The notes beneath the pieces were generated by a model. It made no database searches. It saw only the letters and a program-made list of their open reading frames with translations, and was not told where the DNA came from. Source: Symbiodinium natans (taxonomy: Eukaryota; Sar; Dinophyceae; Suessiales; Symbiodiniaceae). From it: a stretch of DNA of 64,000 nucleotides. A program made the position numbers and the translations under genes. The stretch's first letter is position 1. Every line of letters begins with the position of its first letter. The stretch is from positions 351,501 through 415,500 of the forward strand of contig CAJNDS010001469.1 of assembly GCA_905221605.1 (NCBI GenBank), read 5' to 3'. Of this stretch, positions 40,337 to 50,088 are shown piece after piece.

Positions 40337-40500
40337 CTAAACCCTAACCCTTAACCCTAAACCCTAAACCCTAAGCCCTAAACCCTAAACCCTAAACCCT
40401 AAACCCTAAACCCTAAACCCTAAACCCTAAACCCTAAACCCTAAACCCTAAACCCTAAACCCTAAACCCTAAACCCTAAACCCTAAACCCTAAACCCTAA
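40337..40500. repeat. Long CCCTAAA array
   Basis: More than twenty units, the most regular long array in the window. Confidence 0.95.
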
Positions 40501-40583
40501 AGGAGTGCGAAGGGGGCGCTCCTGGGTTGCTGGTTTGTGTTTCCAGAGGCGATTGTGGCAGCCAGCGATGCAGGACGGGGTCT

Positions 40584-40731
40584 CCTTGAAGGTCCATGGT
40601 ACTTATTAACCAATTGTAAGGGTTTAGGGTTTAGGGTTTAGGGTTTAGGAATAGCTGTACTTACTGCACTTAGAACTACATTATGGCACTTAAGGCTTAC
40701 CAGTGGGTGATAAGTAAAGTTATATTTGGTT
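40584..40731. repeat. Family A element with TTTAGGG insert
   Basis: The left arm (CCTTGAAGGTCCATGGTACT) is followed at 40620-40648 by four TTTAGGG units. The right arm ends abruptly in a CCCTAAA array at 40731. Confidence 0.65.
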
Positions 40732-41249
40732 AAACCCTAAACCCTAAACCCGAAACCCTAAACCCTAAACCCTAAAGCCCTCCCTCAACCCGGAGATGCT
40801 AAGGCCGTATGCCACGGGGGCCTGTGAGGAGGTTGAGGGTAGGGTTTAGGGTTTAGGGTTTAGGGTTTAGGGTTTAGGGTTTAGGGTTTAGGGTTTAGGG
40901 TTAAGGGTTAAGGGCTTAGGGCTTAGGGCTTAGGGTTTAGGGTTTAGGGTTTCGGGGCTTCATGACCGATTTATGCAAAAGAAAGACAGGGGGCAACGAC
41001 TCGGAGCTTCTGAGTAGGAAACCCCAAAGTCGACGAGTCGAAACAGAACCCAACAGTCGAAACAACAACCCTAACCCCTTAAGCCCTAAGACCCCAAACC
41101 CCGAAACCCCTAAACCCTAAAACCCTAGAACCCAGAAGCAAAAGCTGGGGGGTGGGGAGGGGTGGGTGGGTGGCTTCAAAACGGCGATTGTGCTTCATGG
41201 ACCCTTGATGGTGGTTATGCACTCAAACCTAAAGTAAGAGTAGGAGTAG

Positions 41250-41256
41250 GAGGAGC

Positions 41257-41296
<40 letters not shown>

Positions 41297-41303
41297 CTAG
41301 TAC

Positions 41304-41388
<85 letters not shown>

Positions 41389-41395
41389 CGGAGGA
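41250..41395. repeat. Trinucleotide tract (AGT)n(AGC)n(AGT)n
   Basis: About 48 triplets. Poly-Val/Ala, poly-Thr or poly-Leu frames across it are artefacts. Confidence 0.95.
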
Positions 41396-42188
41396 GGAGG
41401 CCCTGAAGGCCCAAGTGCATGCATCGACCCCCTGGAACATTGGCATCTAGGAGCCCTGGAAGTCGCTCCGCGAGATGTGGCAAGCCAGAGCACCAGCCGC
41501 CTGGTTCAAAGGTTTAGGGCCTTCAGGGTTTAGGGTTTGCTGTAAAAGGGCGTAGATGCTGTGAAGGCTAGGATGCAGCAGAGGCTCGTTAGGTGCGAAG
41601 AGCAGCCCTGGCCCGATTGCGGAAGGCCAACTAACACCATTTTCCCACCCCACGCCGTCCAAGGCGGCAAAGCCACCCTAACCTATTCCTTTTAGGGTTT
41701 AGGCCTAGACTCAGGACAATCGCTTACTTCCAATAAAGCGTCTTCCGTCACCGATGGTCGCTGAAGGTTTCAGTCCAGGTCATGGCTCCGACATTTTCCA
41801 GAAGGTGTGGGAGGGTTTGTTTTCCTGCAGGTCTGCTGAGGTTTAGGGGGCTCCCAGAGAGGTCTTAGAGGGTCCCAAGAGGGGGGATCCCAGGTGGTAA
41901 GTCCCAAAAACCCGCCCCGCCTGACCCAAAAGGCGCTCTTGGCACGCTCGAGGCGTCCGGGACCCCCCTGGGCTGGGGCCCTCGGGGTACAAAGCCGGCC
42001 ATACCGGCCTCCGAGCTGTGGGAGGCGGGCGAACGACCTGGATCGGCTTGCGCCATCGAGGTCGAGGGGCTCAGGCGCCGCCCCCCAACATTCATATTTC
42101 TATATGTATTTATGTGTATATATATACATATATATATACATATATATATATATGTTTTTTTTGCATTGCTAGGGTGTCCTTTAGGGGG

Positions 42189-42296
42189 TACTAGTAATTT
42201 AAACCCGGTTTCGTGGTGTACTTTAGATTTTCGCTTCTTGCTCGGACAGCTCTTCGGAGACTCCAGGGATACTAGTAATTTAAGCCCTGTTTCATG
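42189..42296. repeat. Imperfect 26-bp direct repeats
   Basis: ACTAGTAATTTAA(A/G)CCC followed by GTTTC occurs at about 42189 and 42270, 81 bp apart. Confidence 0.7.
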
Positions 42297-42423
42297 TCGG
42301 TTTTCAGGATCTACTCGTCGATGCCTTGGCATATGGCGCTTCAAAACCCCCAAACCCCGAGCCCCTTTCAGATTCTTGCCTGGCATGAGCCAAGAGTGTT
42401 GCCGGCCCTTTTGCTACATGCAG

Positions 42424-42484
42424 CTGATAGGGGCCGCCATGCTCCAAGAGGACGAACACGAACACAACACTTTTCTACCCTACC
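42424..42484 (+). CDS. Exon-like island, unknown protein
   Basis: Acceptor ATGCAG|C; frame LIGAAMLQEDEHEHNTFLPY; strong donor C|GTAAGG. The ...E..H..FLPY pattern loosely recalls the ER..G..S...PY segment of SET-domain methyltransferases, not enough to assign. Confidence 0.4.
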
Positions 42485-42884
42485 GTAAGGCATTTGTTCT
42501 GCACGGCCCAAAGCCCAAGGCCCTAAACCCTAAACCTCAACCAGAAAGAAGAATTTGCGTAGCTGCATGCGACCCCATCGGCCAATTTCGGCCTGAATCC
42601 TAAGCCCCAAAACGGATTCCTAGGTCTCAACTTCGGTGCTAAATAGGTTACATGCCTTACTGTGGGAACCCGTACATGCGCCATATATCCTTCTAAAACC
42701 CAAGGGCCCATATTTCAGAACCCTTTGAAAGAAGTTGAATAAGGGACTGTGTAACCCAAACCCCAAACCCCAAACCCCAACCCCCAAACCCCCAAACCCC
42801 CAAACCCCAAACCCCCAAACCCCAAACCCCAAACCGCAACCTCCCTTAGAGAGATCCCAGAGCCTGAAGCCCTGACCCTACATC

Positions 42885-43040
42885 TACTTCAAGGTTCATG
42901 GTACTTACTAACCAACTATAACTGTACTTACAACCCTACTTATAATACCCCTAAAGGGCCTTATAGGGGTTATTCCCAATTATAAGTAGGGTTATAAGCC
43001 CAGTTATAATTTGTTAATAAGTACCATGAACCTCCAAGTA
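42885..43040. repeat. Family A foldback element, long and intact
   Basis: TACTTCAAGGTTCATGGTAC at left, GTACCATGAACCTCCAAGTA at right, with extended inverted arms across the whole element. Confidence 0.8.
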
Positions 43041-43704
43041 CTCAAATGGGACCAGGTATTCTGAGAATCAAGCGGCCAAAGTTCCAGAAGGTGGACAGGG
43101 CACATCTTGGCTTTGGGGTTTTGGGGTTTAGGGGTGTAGGGATTCAGGGGTTTAGGGGTTTAGGGGTTAGGGCTTGGGATTTAGGGGTTTAGGGGTTTAG
43201 GGCTTCGGGACTTTTAGGGTTTCAGAGCTTGGGGTGTTGGCAGGGTTTAGGGCTGACTCGGAGGCTGCAGACCTAAGAATCGAGTATGAATGCCGTAGAT
43301 GTTGATGTTTTTGCTACTTCCGGCAGAGTGCCCCAGCAATTGCGCAAGACATATGGGTAGTTCTCTAGGTTGGGGTCCCTTTTTGGGTCACGATTTTTGC
43401 ACGGCATCACGAAAATAAGGACCTGCAAAAGGGACCCATAAGCATGAGAGGCTTCTTGCATCAAAAGCCCAGCACGGAAGAGACAGCGACCACTCGACCA
43501 TGCCGCGGAACTGGACTTGACATGCCCAGAGAGCTCAATATCCCCCATGAAGAAGGAATATGCCTTAAATGCGTCGATTCGTTGTAGAACCGAGGCCCAG
43601 AGCCTCCTTGTGTGGGTACCCTAAGTATAAGACTCCATATCATAATCCTGGGAATTCCATTTTTAAAGGATTGTTTGTTTTGGGTTTTTTGTTTTTTGGT
43701 TTAA

Positions 43705-43845
43705 TTCCACGCCCATAATCCTGACACCAACAGTGACCCTGATGTTTCGGCCTGCCAGATGCACGGTGAGGCAGCCGACACCGCAAAGCAGTGGCAGCCT
43801 GCAGATGATGACTGGGATCCAGCTATGGCCACCCGGCCGCCTTAA
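43705..43845 (+). CDS. Candidate terminal exon, acidic protein
   Basis: Frame reads HNPDTNSDPDVSACQMHGEA, then a Trp/Asp-rich end (WQPADDDWDP) and TAA. Coding-like composition. Upstream edge uncertain. Confidence 0.4.
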   Translation, partial: FHAHNPDTNSDPDVSACQMHGEAADTAKQWQPADDDWDPAMATRPP

Positions 43846-44153
43846 TGTATTCAAAGAGTGAAGTGCTGAGCTGCGCAGTCTTGTGGGGTCCTGATGCCTT
43901 TCATGATGCTGAAATGTTGAGGGCATACATCTCGGTACTACAGTGGACAATAAGACGTGAAGTACGCCCAACCACTCCCAACCATACGGGGGTTTCCGAA
44001 AAGAGGTGTACCCTTTGTGGAGTCCCTTTAAGGAAATTCTGTTCTATTTGGAGTAGAAACGGGGTGCCCCGATTTTGGGAAATACCCATATTTGCAGCCT
44101 GAACCCTAAAAAACCCTAAACCCTAAACCCAGCATGAACGTGTCTGTCCTCAG

Positions 44154-44210
44154 GTGCGCTTCTTTTCGCGCTGCTACCTCGGCTGCCTGCACGAGCCGTT
44201 CCGGTCATGA
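44154..44210 (+). CDS. Exon-like island, unknown protein
   Basis: TGTCCTCAG|G acceptor, frame VRFFSRCYLGCLHEPFRS, then TGA (or a donor before it). Confidence 0.4.
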   Translation: MRFFSRCYLGCLHEPFRS

Positions 44211-44249
44211 GAGTTCTTCTCTTTGCATGAGCCAGGATCGGCTCTGAGG

Positions 44250-44600
44250 CCCTAGAATCCCCATAATCAATCCCCATAATCAACCAACCGCCCTATAATC
44301 CCCATGTTCAACCCTATAAAGGCCCTTTTTCAGGGGTTATAGGGTATATATACTCTTAGGCCCTATAATCCCCATATTCAACCCTATAAAGGGCCTCTTT
44401 AAGGGGTTAAAGGGTATACTCTTAGGCCCCATATTCCCCATGTTCAACCCTATAAAAGGCCTTTTTAAGGGGTTATAGGGTATACTCTTAGGCCCTATCA
44501 TCCCCATCATCAACCCTATAAAGGGCCCTTTTAGGGGTTAGAATTCCCAGAATCAACCCTATAATGAAAGGCCTTGTTAAAGGGTTTTTTGGGGTAAACT
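44250..44600. repeat. Diverged tandem repeat of about 70-80 bp units
   Basis: CCCTATAATCCCCAT(A/G)TTCAACCC and AGGGTATACTCTTAGGCCC recur about four times between 44280 and 44545. No coding capacity. Confidence 0.75.
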
Positions 44601-45242
44601 TGCCCGTCCTGGAATGTCGAAACCTGCGTGCAAGCGGGCCGCAATCAACTGCAGCCCGAAAACCAGGGCCTGTACATATGCTGCCTTCCCTAGCTTCCGA
44701 AAGCTGGACCGCTGGGGGCAGAGGCTGCAGGGCATAACTTAGCAAGCGACACTTTGAGAAGTTTCCTGAGCGTCAGAAATTTCAAAAAGCTTGTCATCAA
44801 GCGGCTGGGGCCCTGATTACAGCTGCGTGTCAAAGTGGGTACCCCAAAGGGGCGCCACTTGTAGTCAGCTTAGCTCACGCGTGAAAGCTTTCGCCTGCTA
44901 TTGTGAATGGATGAAGAGAGTCGGCCACCTGCCTATGAAAAGTTACCGCAGCTCACATTTCGAAAAACCATGGTGAAATGATGGCATTGCTGCCCTAAAC
45001 CCCTGAACCCTGAACCCAAACCCCAAACCCTTCCATCCTGGCTCTATGAATGTCCCTTAATGTTTCCCTGCATGGTTGGTTGACAGCTGCAAGTCTGCAC
45101 CAGCGAATGTTGTTGCCTAGGAGGCCGTCAGTAAGCACATGTGCTTTTGACACGTGCACATACAGACACGGAAACTCAAGCAGGTTTGCCCTAAACCCTA
45201 AACCCTAAACCCTGGTTTATCAGGCAGAGTCTAGGTTCAAAA

Positions 45243-45355
45243 AGGGTTTAGATCGAGCGTTCTCGCGAGACCACGGAAGCCTTGCTCCGCTCAGGCGTCC
45301 GAGATCTACGTCATTGGCAGCTTGGGCAGAGAAGAGACATGTGGCTACGAATTGC
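45243..45355 (+). CDS. Exon-like island, unknown protein
   Basis: Stop-free frame IERSRETTEALLRSGVRDLR and onward, Arg/Glu-rich. Edges not fixed. Confidence 0.3.
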
Positions 45356-45394
45356 CAATAAGGAGCTGTTAGGAAAAAAGGGGGAACATCCCAA

Positions 45395-45497
45395 TGTATA
45401 CCCCTTAATTAAGGAATACACCCTTAAATTATACTGGGATCCCTAGTATGATTTAAGGAAGATTCCTTAATTGAGGGGTGTTGGGCTCTTTGGGTAC
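45395..45497. repeat. Family B foldback element next to a partial family C
   Basis: ACCCCTTAATTAAGGAATAC at left, TTGGGCTCTTTGGGTA at right. The preceding 45357-45394 is a family C right end (GGGGGAACATCCCAA). Confidence 0.7.
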
Positions 45498-45954
45498 ACA
45501 GAGGCCGTTTTCGGTTATCTCGGTGGTAGGCCAGTGTAGGCGTTCTTGGCACTGGGTGCAAGGCTCAACCCCCCACCCCCCCCTCCCTTCCCCCACACCC
45601 TTGTAAAAGCCCAGGTGGTGGCGGCCTTGTGGCAGAATTTGAAAAGCTTGGTTTCCGCTGCCATGGCGGTCCCACAGAGGACGTGGCCCTGAATCACGCC
45701 AGCCCTTTGCTTTTGAATCAGGTCAAGATCCGTCACAAGCCCATCTACCCGAACATCTCAAAGCCAATGACCTTGATCACTTTGGTGACACCCTCATATA
45801 CCCAAATGTTGATATAGCAAGATCCGGCCTGTAGGCTTGGGCTTTGGGCATGGAGCAGTACTCGAAGCATGTCTGGGGATTCAAACCAGGGTTTTTCTAA
45901 ATGCGGTAACATCTTTTGGGATCCTATTCGTCAGGGTTACGAACGCACAGAGAC

Positions 45955-46112
45955 AGACAGACACACACACACACACACACACACACACCCACACACCCAC
46001 ACACCCACACACCCACACACCCACACACACCCACACACCCACACACCCACACACCCACACACCCCCACACCCCCACACCCCCACACACCCACACCCACAC
46101 CCACACCCATGC
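45955..46112. repeat. CA-type microsatellite (CACACCCA variants)
   Basis: Starts with (CA)n and continues with CACACCCA units. His/Thr/Pro-rich frames across it are artefacts. Confidence 0.95.
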
Positions 46113-46468
46113 CGGCCCGCACGCACACTACTCACACGTGGAGGCCCTTAGATCCTCGAAAGCTTACTCTTTTCCTGCCGGCCGAACAGGGGTATCCATT
46201 TTGGGGATAAGGACTTTAGTTTTGTGGAGGGGGGGGGGGGTAGAGTAGGGATACCCCCATTTCCAGAACTACCCGTATGGGGCTGCACACAATCCTGAAG
46301 CCCCCAAAAGCCAACCCTCAGCCTAGAAACCTTAAACTACCAATATCTTGTTCCTGACAAAGGCAGTATAGGGATGATGAACCTTTCTTTTTTCTGGGGG
46401 AAAGGGCGAGTTCTTAAGCAAACAGAAGCCTTGCTCGGACGCTATATGCCCTTCATGGCCCACAGCAG

Positions 46469-46552
46469 GACGAAAAGCGCTTCAGTGAGGACGAGTTCAA
46501 GGCTTTGGCGTCTGAAGTCGCTGCCACACGTTGCCTGGAGCTTTTCGTTTAA
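46469..46552 (+). CDS. Exon-like island, EF-hand-like helix
   Basis: CACAGCAG|G acceptor. Frame DEKRFSEDEFKALASEVAAT, then CLELFV and TAA. F-S-x-x-EF resembles the end of an EF-hand loop and its exiting helix, but the Asp-rich loop start would lie in another exon. Confidence 0.45.
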   Translation, partial: DEKRFSEDEFKALASEVAATRCLELFV

Positions 46553-46562
46553 AGGGTCCATG

Positions 46563-46647
46563 TCCCCTAAACCCTAAATCCTACACCCTAAACCCTAAAC
46601 CCTAAACCCTAAACCCTAAACCCTAAACCCTAAACCCTAAACCCTAC
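46563..46647. repeat. CCCTAAA array
   Basis: About eleven units. Confidence 0.95.
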
Positions 46648-46819
46648 GTAGATTGTGTGGTGTAACTGTCTATATATGCGTCTGCAGATGTGGCCGATTT
46701 GAAACAACAAGAGCCCAGTCTCTTCATGAGGCTTTGATGGCGTGGTGGTGGGATGGGACACAGGAATCACCTACTACAAGGTTGCAAAGAGTGCCGCGCT
46801 TAGAAGCCAATTCCCTGAG

Positions 46820-46908
46820 GGTCCATGTACCTTTAGAGTAGACACTTGGGCCCCTATAAGGCTACATAGGCAACGCTTTAAGGCCCAAGTACGTACCCTA
46901 AAGGAACA
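46820..46908. repeat. Family D foldback element
   Basis: GGTCCATGTACC at left and a diverged partner at right; followed at 46949 by family A. Confidence 0.6.
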
Positions 46909-46948
46909 TTGGCCCTTTGGCATTTGGGATTGAGCCTGTGAACATCCA

Positions 46949-47130
46949 TACTTGGAGGTTCATGGTACTTTTTAAGCCGATTATGACTCTACTTATAGCC
47001 CAATTGCAACCATGTTAGGGCACTGAAGGGGCTCATTAGTGGGTTATAAATACAGTTCTTACTGGGCTATAAATACCATGAACCTCCAAGCCCTAAACCC
47101 TAAACCCTGATTACCCCGAACCTCCAAGTA
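46949..47130. mobile_element. Family A element with a duplicated right end around a CCCTAAA insert
   Basis: The element's own end (GAACCTCCAAG at 47080-47090) is followed by about 27 bp of CCCTAAA-type sequence, and the same end is repeated at 47118-47128. The duplication extends imperfectly to TACC upstream. Confidence 0.75.
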
Positions 47131-47480
47131 GGCTCCCTTTAAGACCCTAGAGCGCGCGCGGGATCGAGGTGCACTTGTCTTCCAGCTCCATCCTGAGCCT
47201 GGGTCCAAGAAAGCCTGTCAAGTCAACAAAGCGCTGCACCCTAAACCCTAAACCCAACCACTAAACCCTGAGCCCTACCCTGAAGCCTGAACCCTAAACC
47301 CCCAAAAAGCCTAAACCCTAATCCCACAAATCGAGAAGTGTACCAAGGGTGGCGAAAGTCTTATCCCAACCACTTGGTCTCAGGGATGGTAAGGGTTCAG
47401 CATTGAGGGTCCGATGATATCATGGGTGCCTCTTTTTTTCGGACGCGAGTGTACCCTTGTGCCAGGTTTAAGGGTTTAGG

Positions 47481-47584
47481 TTGGGGATGTTCCCCCCTTA
47501 TGCCAAACAGTCCTTAGTAGGGATTGTAATAGGGGGTACTAGAATCCCTATCCAGGACGGATGGTGTAAGGGGGAACATCCCAA
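47481..47584. repeat. Family C foldback element
   Basis: TTGGGGATGTTCCCCCCTTAT ends, reverse complement at right. Confidence 0.75.
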
Positions 47585-47884
47585 GGTTTTTATCGGGTTT
47601 AGAGCGTTTGAGTGGTGCTCGTGTGCGCATGTCTCTAGTAGATTTGGCGCAGAGTCTGGGTTCGAAAGCGGGTGCAGGGCTTAAGGCACCTTTCTAGGGG
47701 GTACCCAAGTTGGCTCCTCCTCAGGCTGCTCTTTTTACCCCCCCCCCCCCCCCGAGAGGCATAGTTGGGTTGTAAGCAGAGTTGCTAAAAGAAATTTTTG
47801 TGCTTTAAATACTAATACATATAAATGACCAACACTCATCTAAGTACCATGAACACTCCAAGACTCCAAGTAGGTGCTTCTTCT

Positions 47885-47958
47885 ATGCGACGAACGATGA
47901 TCCAGCAGACCGAGTCGGCAGGTGTGAGGGTGCCTGACGAGCCCGGGAACGTAGCCAG
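47885..47958 (+). CDS. Exon-like island, unknown protein
   Basis: From an ATG, MRRTMIQQTESAGVRVPDEP and GNVA, ending at a consensus CCAG|GTAAGC donor. Could be a 5' exon. Confidence 0.4.
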
Positions 47959-48262
47959 GTAAGCTTAGGATTTGCCTAGAGCAACCTTAGGGTTTAGGGT
48001 TTTGGGTTTTGGGTTGAAGGGACAAGGTTGCTCGATATGGACAAAGTTTCAGGTGCTTTCTGAATTTCAGGGTGTTGAAGGTTGAAGGCTTTGTCCTTGA
48101 GTTGTGGCTTGTTTCCTGGGCTTTGGAGTACTATACTTTAATACTTTTTTTGGTTTTGGGTTCCCATTATAGCTACTTATACCTAAGAAGTATATACTTT
48201 TTTTCTGGGTCTACTCCAGAGGTAGGTTTCTGCCGTGGTCTGGTCGGACTTTTGGCTTGCAG

Positions 48263-48319
48263 CAGAGAGCGGCCACTACGGCGTTGTCCTGTTGGCCACA
48301 GCAATCGAAGCAGAACAAG
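48263..48319 (+). CDS. Exon-like island, unknown protein
   Basis: TTGCAG acceptor and CAAG|GTGCGT donor. Frame ESGHYGVVLLATAIEAEQ. Confidence 0.45.
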
Positions 48320-48447
48320 GTGCGTTGGGGGGGCCCTAAACCCTAAACCCTAAACCCTAAACCCTAAACCCTAGCAGGGGAGGGCGGGTTGGAAGTGGGG
48401 TGTCTCGACTCAGCGGGAAGACTGAAGAGGGGACCGGTTCTCCCAAA

Positions 48448-48530
48448 CATTCTTAGTAGGGAATGAGGGAATGAGGTACCCCATATCCTCCCACAAAGAC
48501 CCTTTCAGGGAATATGTAGGAGGGTGATTT
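48448..48530. repeat. Family E foldback element
   Basis: Family E has ends like GGTTCTTAGTAGGGAATGAGG and the reverse complement. This copy is diverged on the right. Confidence 0.55.
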
Positions 48531-49235
48531 TACAGCTCAAGTTCGTCCACGTGCTTGTCGTAAGATTTGGCTTGCAGAGGCTGGGGGTTCGAAAGTTGCT
48601 ATACCCAAAGGGGCCTCTATGCCCGTTCATTGAGACAAGAGACCTTCGAAGGCTAAGCCTCGGCTTCATCGCAGAAACCTCGAAACTCTCCTGAAACCCT
48701 CCACCCCAAAACCCTAAACCCTAAACCCTAAACCCTAAACAAACTCACATGGAACCCAAGAAGGTTTAGGGTTTAGGGCCCCTTCCAAGGGTTGCACCTT
48801 AGTTTCCGGGAACCCGCGAGCCGAAAGGCCCTTGACATCCCTCGTTCCCTATGACTCCCAGGTGGGATAAGGGGGACCCTTAAAAGGGAACCCCTTCTTC
48901 ACCCTCTTCTGGCTCTCCTAACAAGGGACCTTATTCAGAGGGTCTATATCCCCAAGGGTCCCCCTAATCCTATCCCCTAAATGACAGGCGTCCCCCCGCT
49001 TCGACTCATGGAGCTCCTCGGTGATGCAAAAGGGTGGCTTTTGGGGTTTAGGGTTTAGGGCTTTTGGGGTCGTCACTGGCCTGGCTAGGACGAGGCCAAA
49101 CCTGGCGGAGCCCTGGACCCTAAAAAAGATAGAGAGAGAGAGAGGGAGCTCAGTTCCGGGTTCAAATTTGGGTTATGTATGTATATATATATATATATAT
49201 GTACGTAGATCTGCTTTTAGATGTATGTGTACAGA

Positions 49236-49318
49236 CCAAGCAATAGACCTTAAACTGTACATGGATCCTCAATACGATTTACGATACATGTCTTAATCTT
49301 GTGGTATTGGGCGCTTCG
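49236..49318. repeat. Family B foldback element
   Basis: Left arm AATAGACCTTAAA, centre GGATCC, right arm GGTATTGGGCGCTTCGG. A TA microsatellite precedes at 49178-49205. Confidence 0.55.
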
Positions 49319-49349
49319 GAGCCTTTATTTCTGAGCTGTTTTTCTTCTT

Positions 49350-49403
49350 CTCCCAGACCATTTCTGAGCCTCGTTGAGCTTCTCCCAGACCATTTCTGAG
49401 CAC
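49350..49403. repeat. 23-bp direct duplication
   Basis: CTTCTCCCAGACCATTTCTG and the next three bases occur twice, nine bases apart. Confidence 0.85.
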
Positions 49404-49562
49404 TGTTTCGGGCTTCCGCATGCACAATATCCTTGATGAACAAAAAGAACCCTTCAATTGGGATCACAGACCTTGCAATACTAGAACCCTTTTTTTGCGG
49501 TCTGCAGGGGTTCAGCTTGAAAGGGCCCCAGAACCGCCGAGCTTGTTGTTTTGCTGCCTTAT

Positions 49563-49665
49563 AGGGTGTTCCCCCTTATGCTACCAGTCCTTAATACCGT
49601 AGGGATTATAGTAGGGGTTACTAGAATCCCGATTAAGGACTGTTAGTATAAGGGAGAATATCCCG
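49563..49665. repeat. Family C foldback element
   Basis: GTGTTCCCCCTTATGC at left, AAGGGAGAATATCCC at right. Confidence 0.65.
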
Positions 49666-49977
49666 AGGTTGGCCTCTTGTTTTCGAAGGGCCTGTCATCC
49701 AATGTTATACTACCCCCCCCCCCCTGGGTTGCCCCCTTAAATAGCCTTAAACAGGCTTGATTATTCCTAAATAGCTTAAATTATGGGGGGAACCTAGAGG
49801 GGTAGTATGGAGGGGGTAGTAGGGGAACCCATGATAAATGCAGAACGCCTGTGGAGACTGACTAGGATGCCCAGTAGTGCCCTTGTTCCCTTCTTGGGCG
49901 GGTTTTGGGTCCCCTTATAAACCCTTTAGAGGCGGAAAAGGGCAGCCTTTTAAATCCTAAGTTACTGGGCAACCTAG

Positions 49978-50088
49978 ATGATGAGGTTTGTGCTCAAGCT
50001 TTCCTTGGGTGGTGACGTGCGCCGCAAGCGGTTCACATCTGCCACGCGGCTTGCACCAGGGTTCTCGCGCGAGCGCTTGGCATTGCAA
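49978..50088 (+). CDS. PB1 exon 1
   Basis: ATG-ATG start; 37 codons through GGDVRRKRF to ERLALQ. GT donor at 50089. Confidence 0.7.

Larger units (their letters stand above)
39091..42423. other. Repeat stretch with minor exon-like islands
   Basis: It holds TTTAGGG arrays (39090-39135, 39870-39925, 40842-40950), a long CCCTAAA array (40337-40500), truncated family A (39233-39291), family F (39522-39616), family A broken by a TTTAGGG insert (40584-40731), an AGT/AGC trinucleotide tract (41250-41390) and an AT tract (42104-42155). Open, coding-like islands at about 39140-39210, 39292-39362, 39740-39840, 40507-40585, 40962-41075 and 41405-41512 lack clear splice edges. Confidence 0.5.

Noticed and set aside
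41162-41533. Open frames with poly-Val/Ala, poly-Thr and poly-Leu
   Set aside because: Artefacts of the AGT/AGC trinucleotide tract open in all frames.
43273-43548. Minus-strand frame of 91 codons
   Set aside because: Overlaps a foldback-like repeat and lacks motif or splice support.
45837-46248. His/Thr/Pro-rich and Cys/Val/Gly-rich frames
   Set aside because: Artefacts of the CA-type microsatellite.
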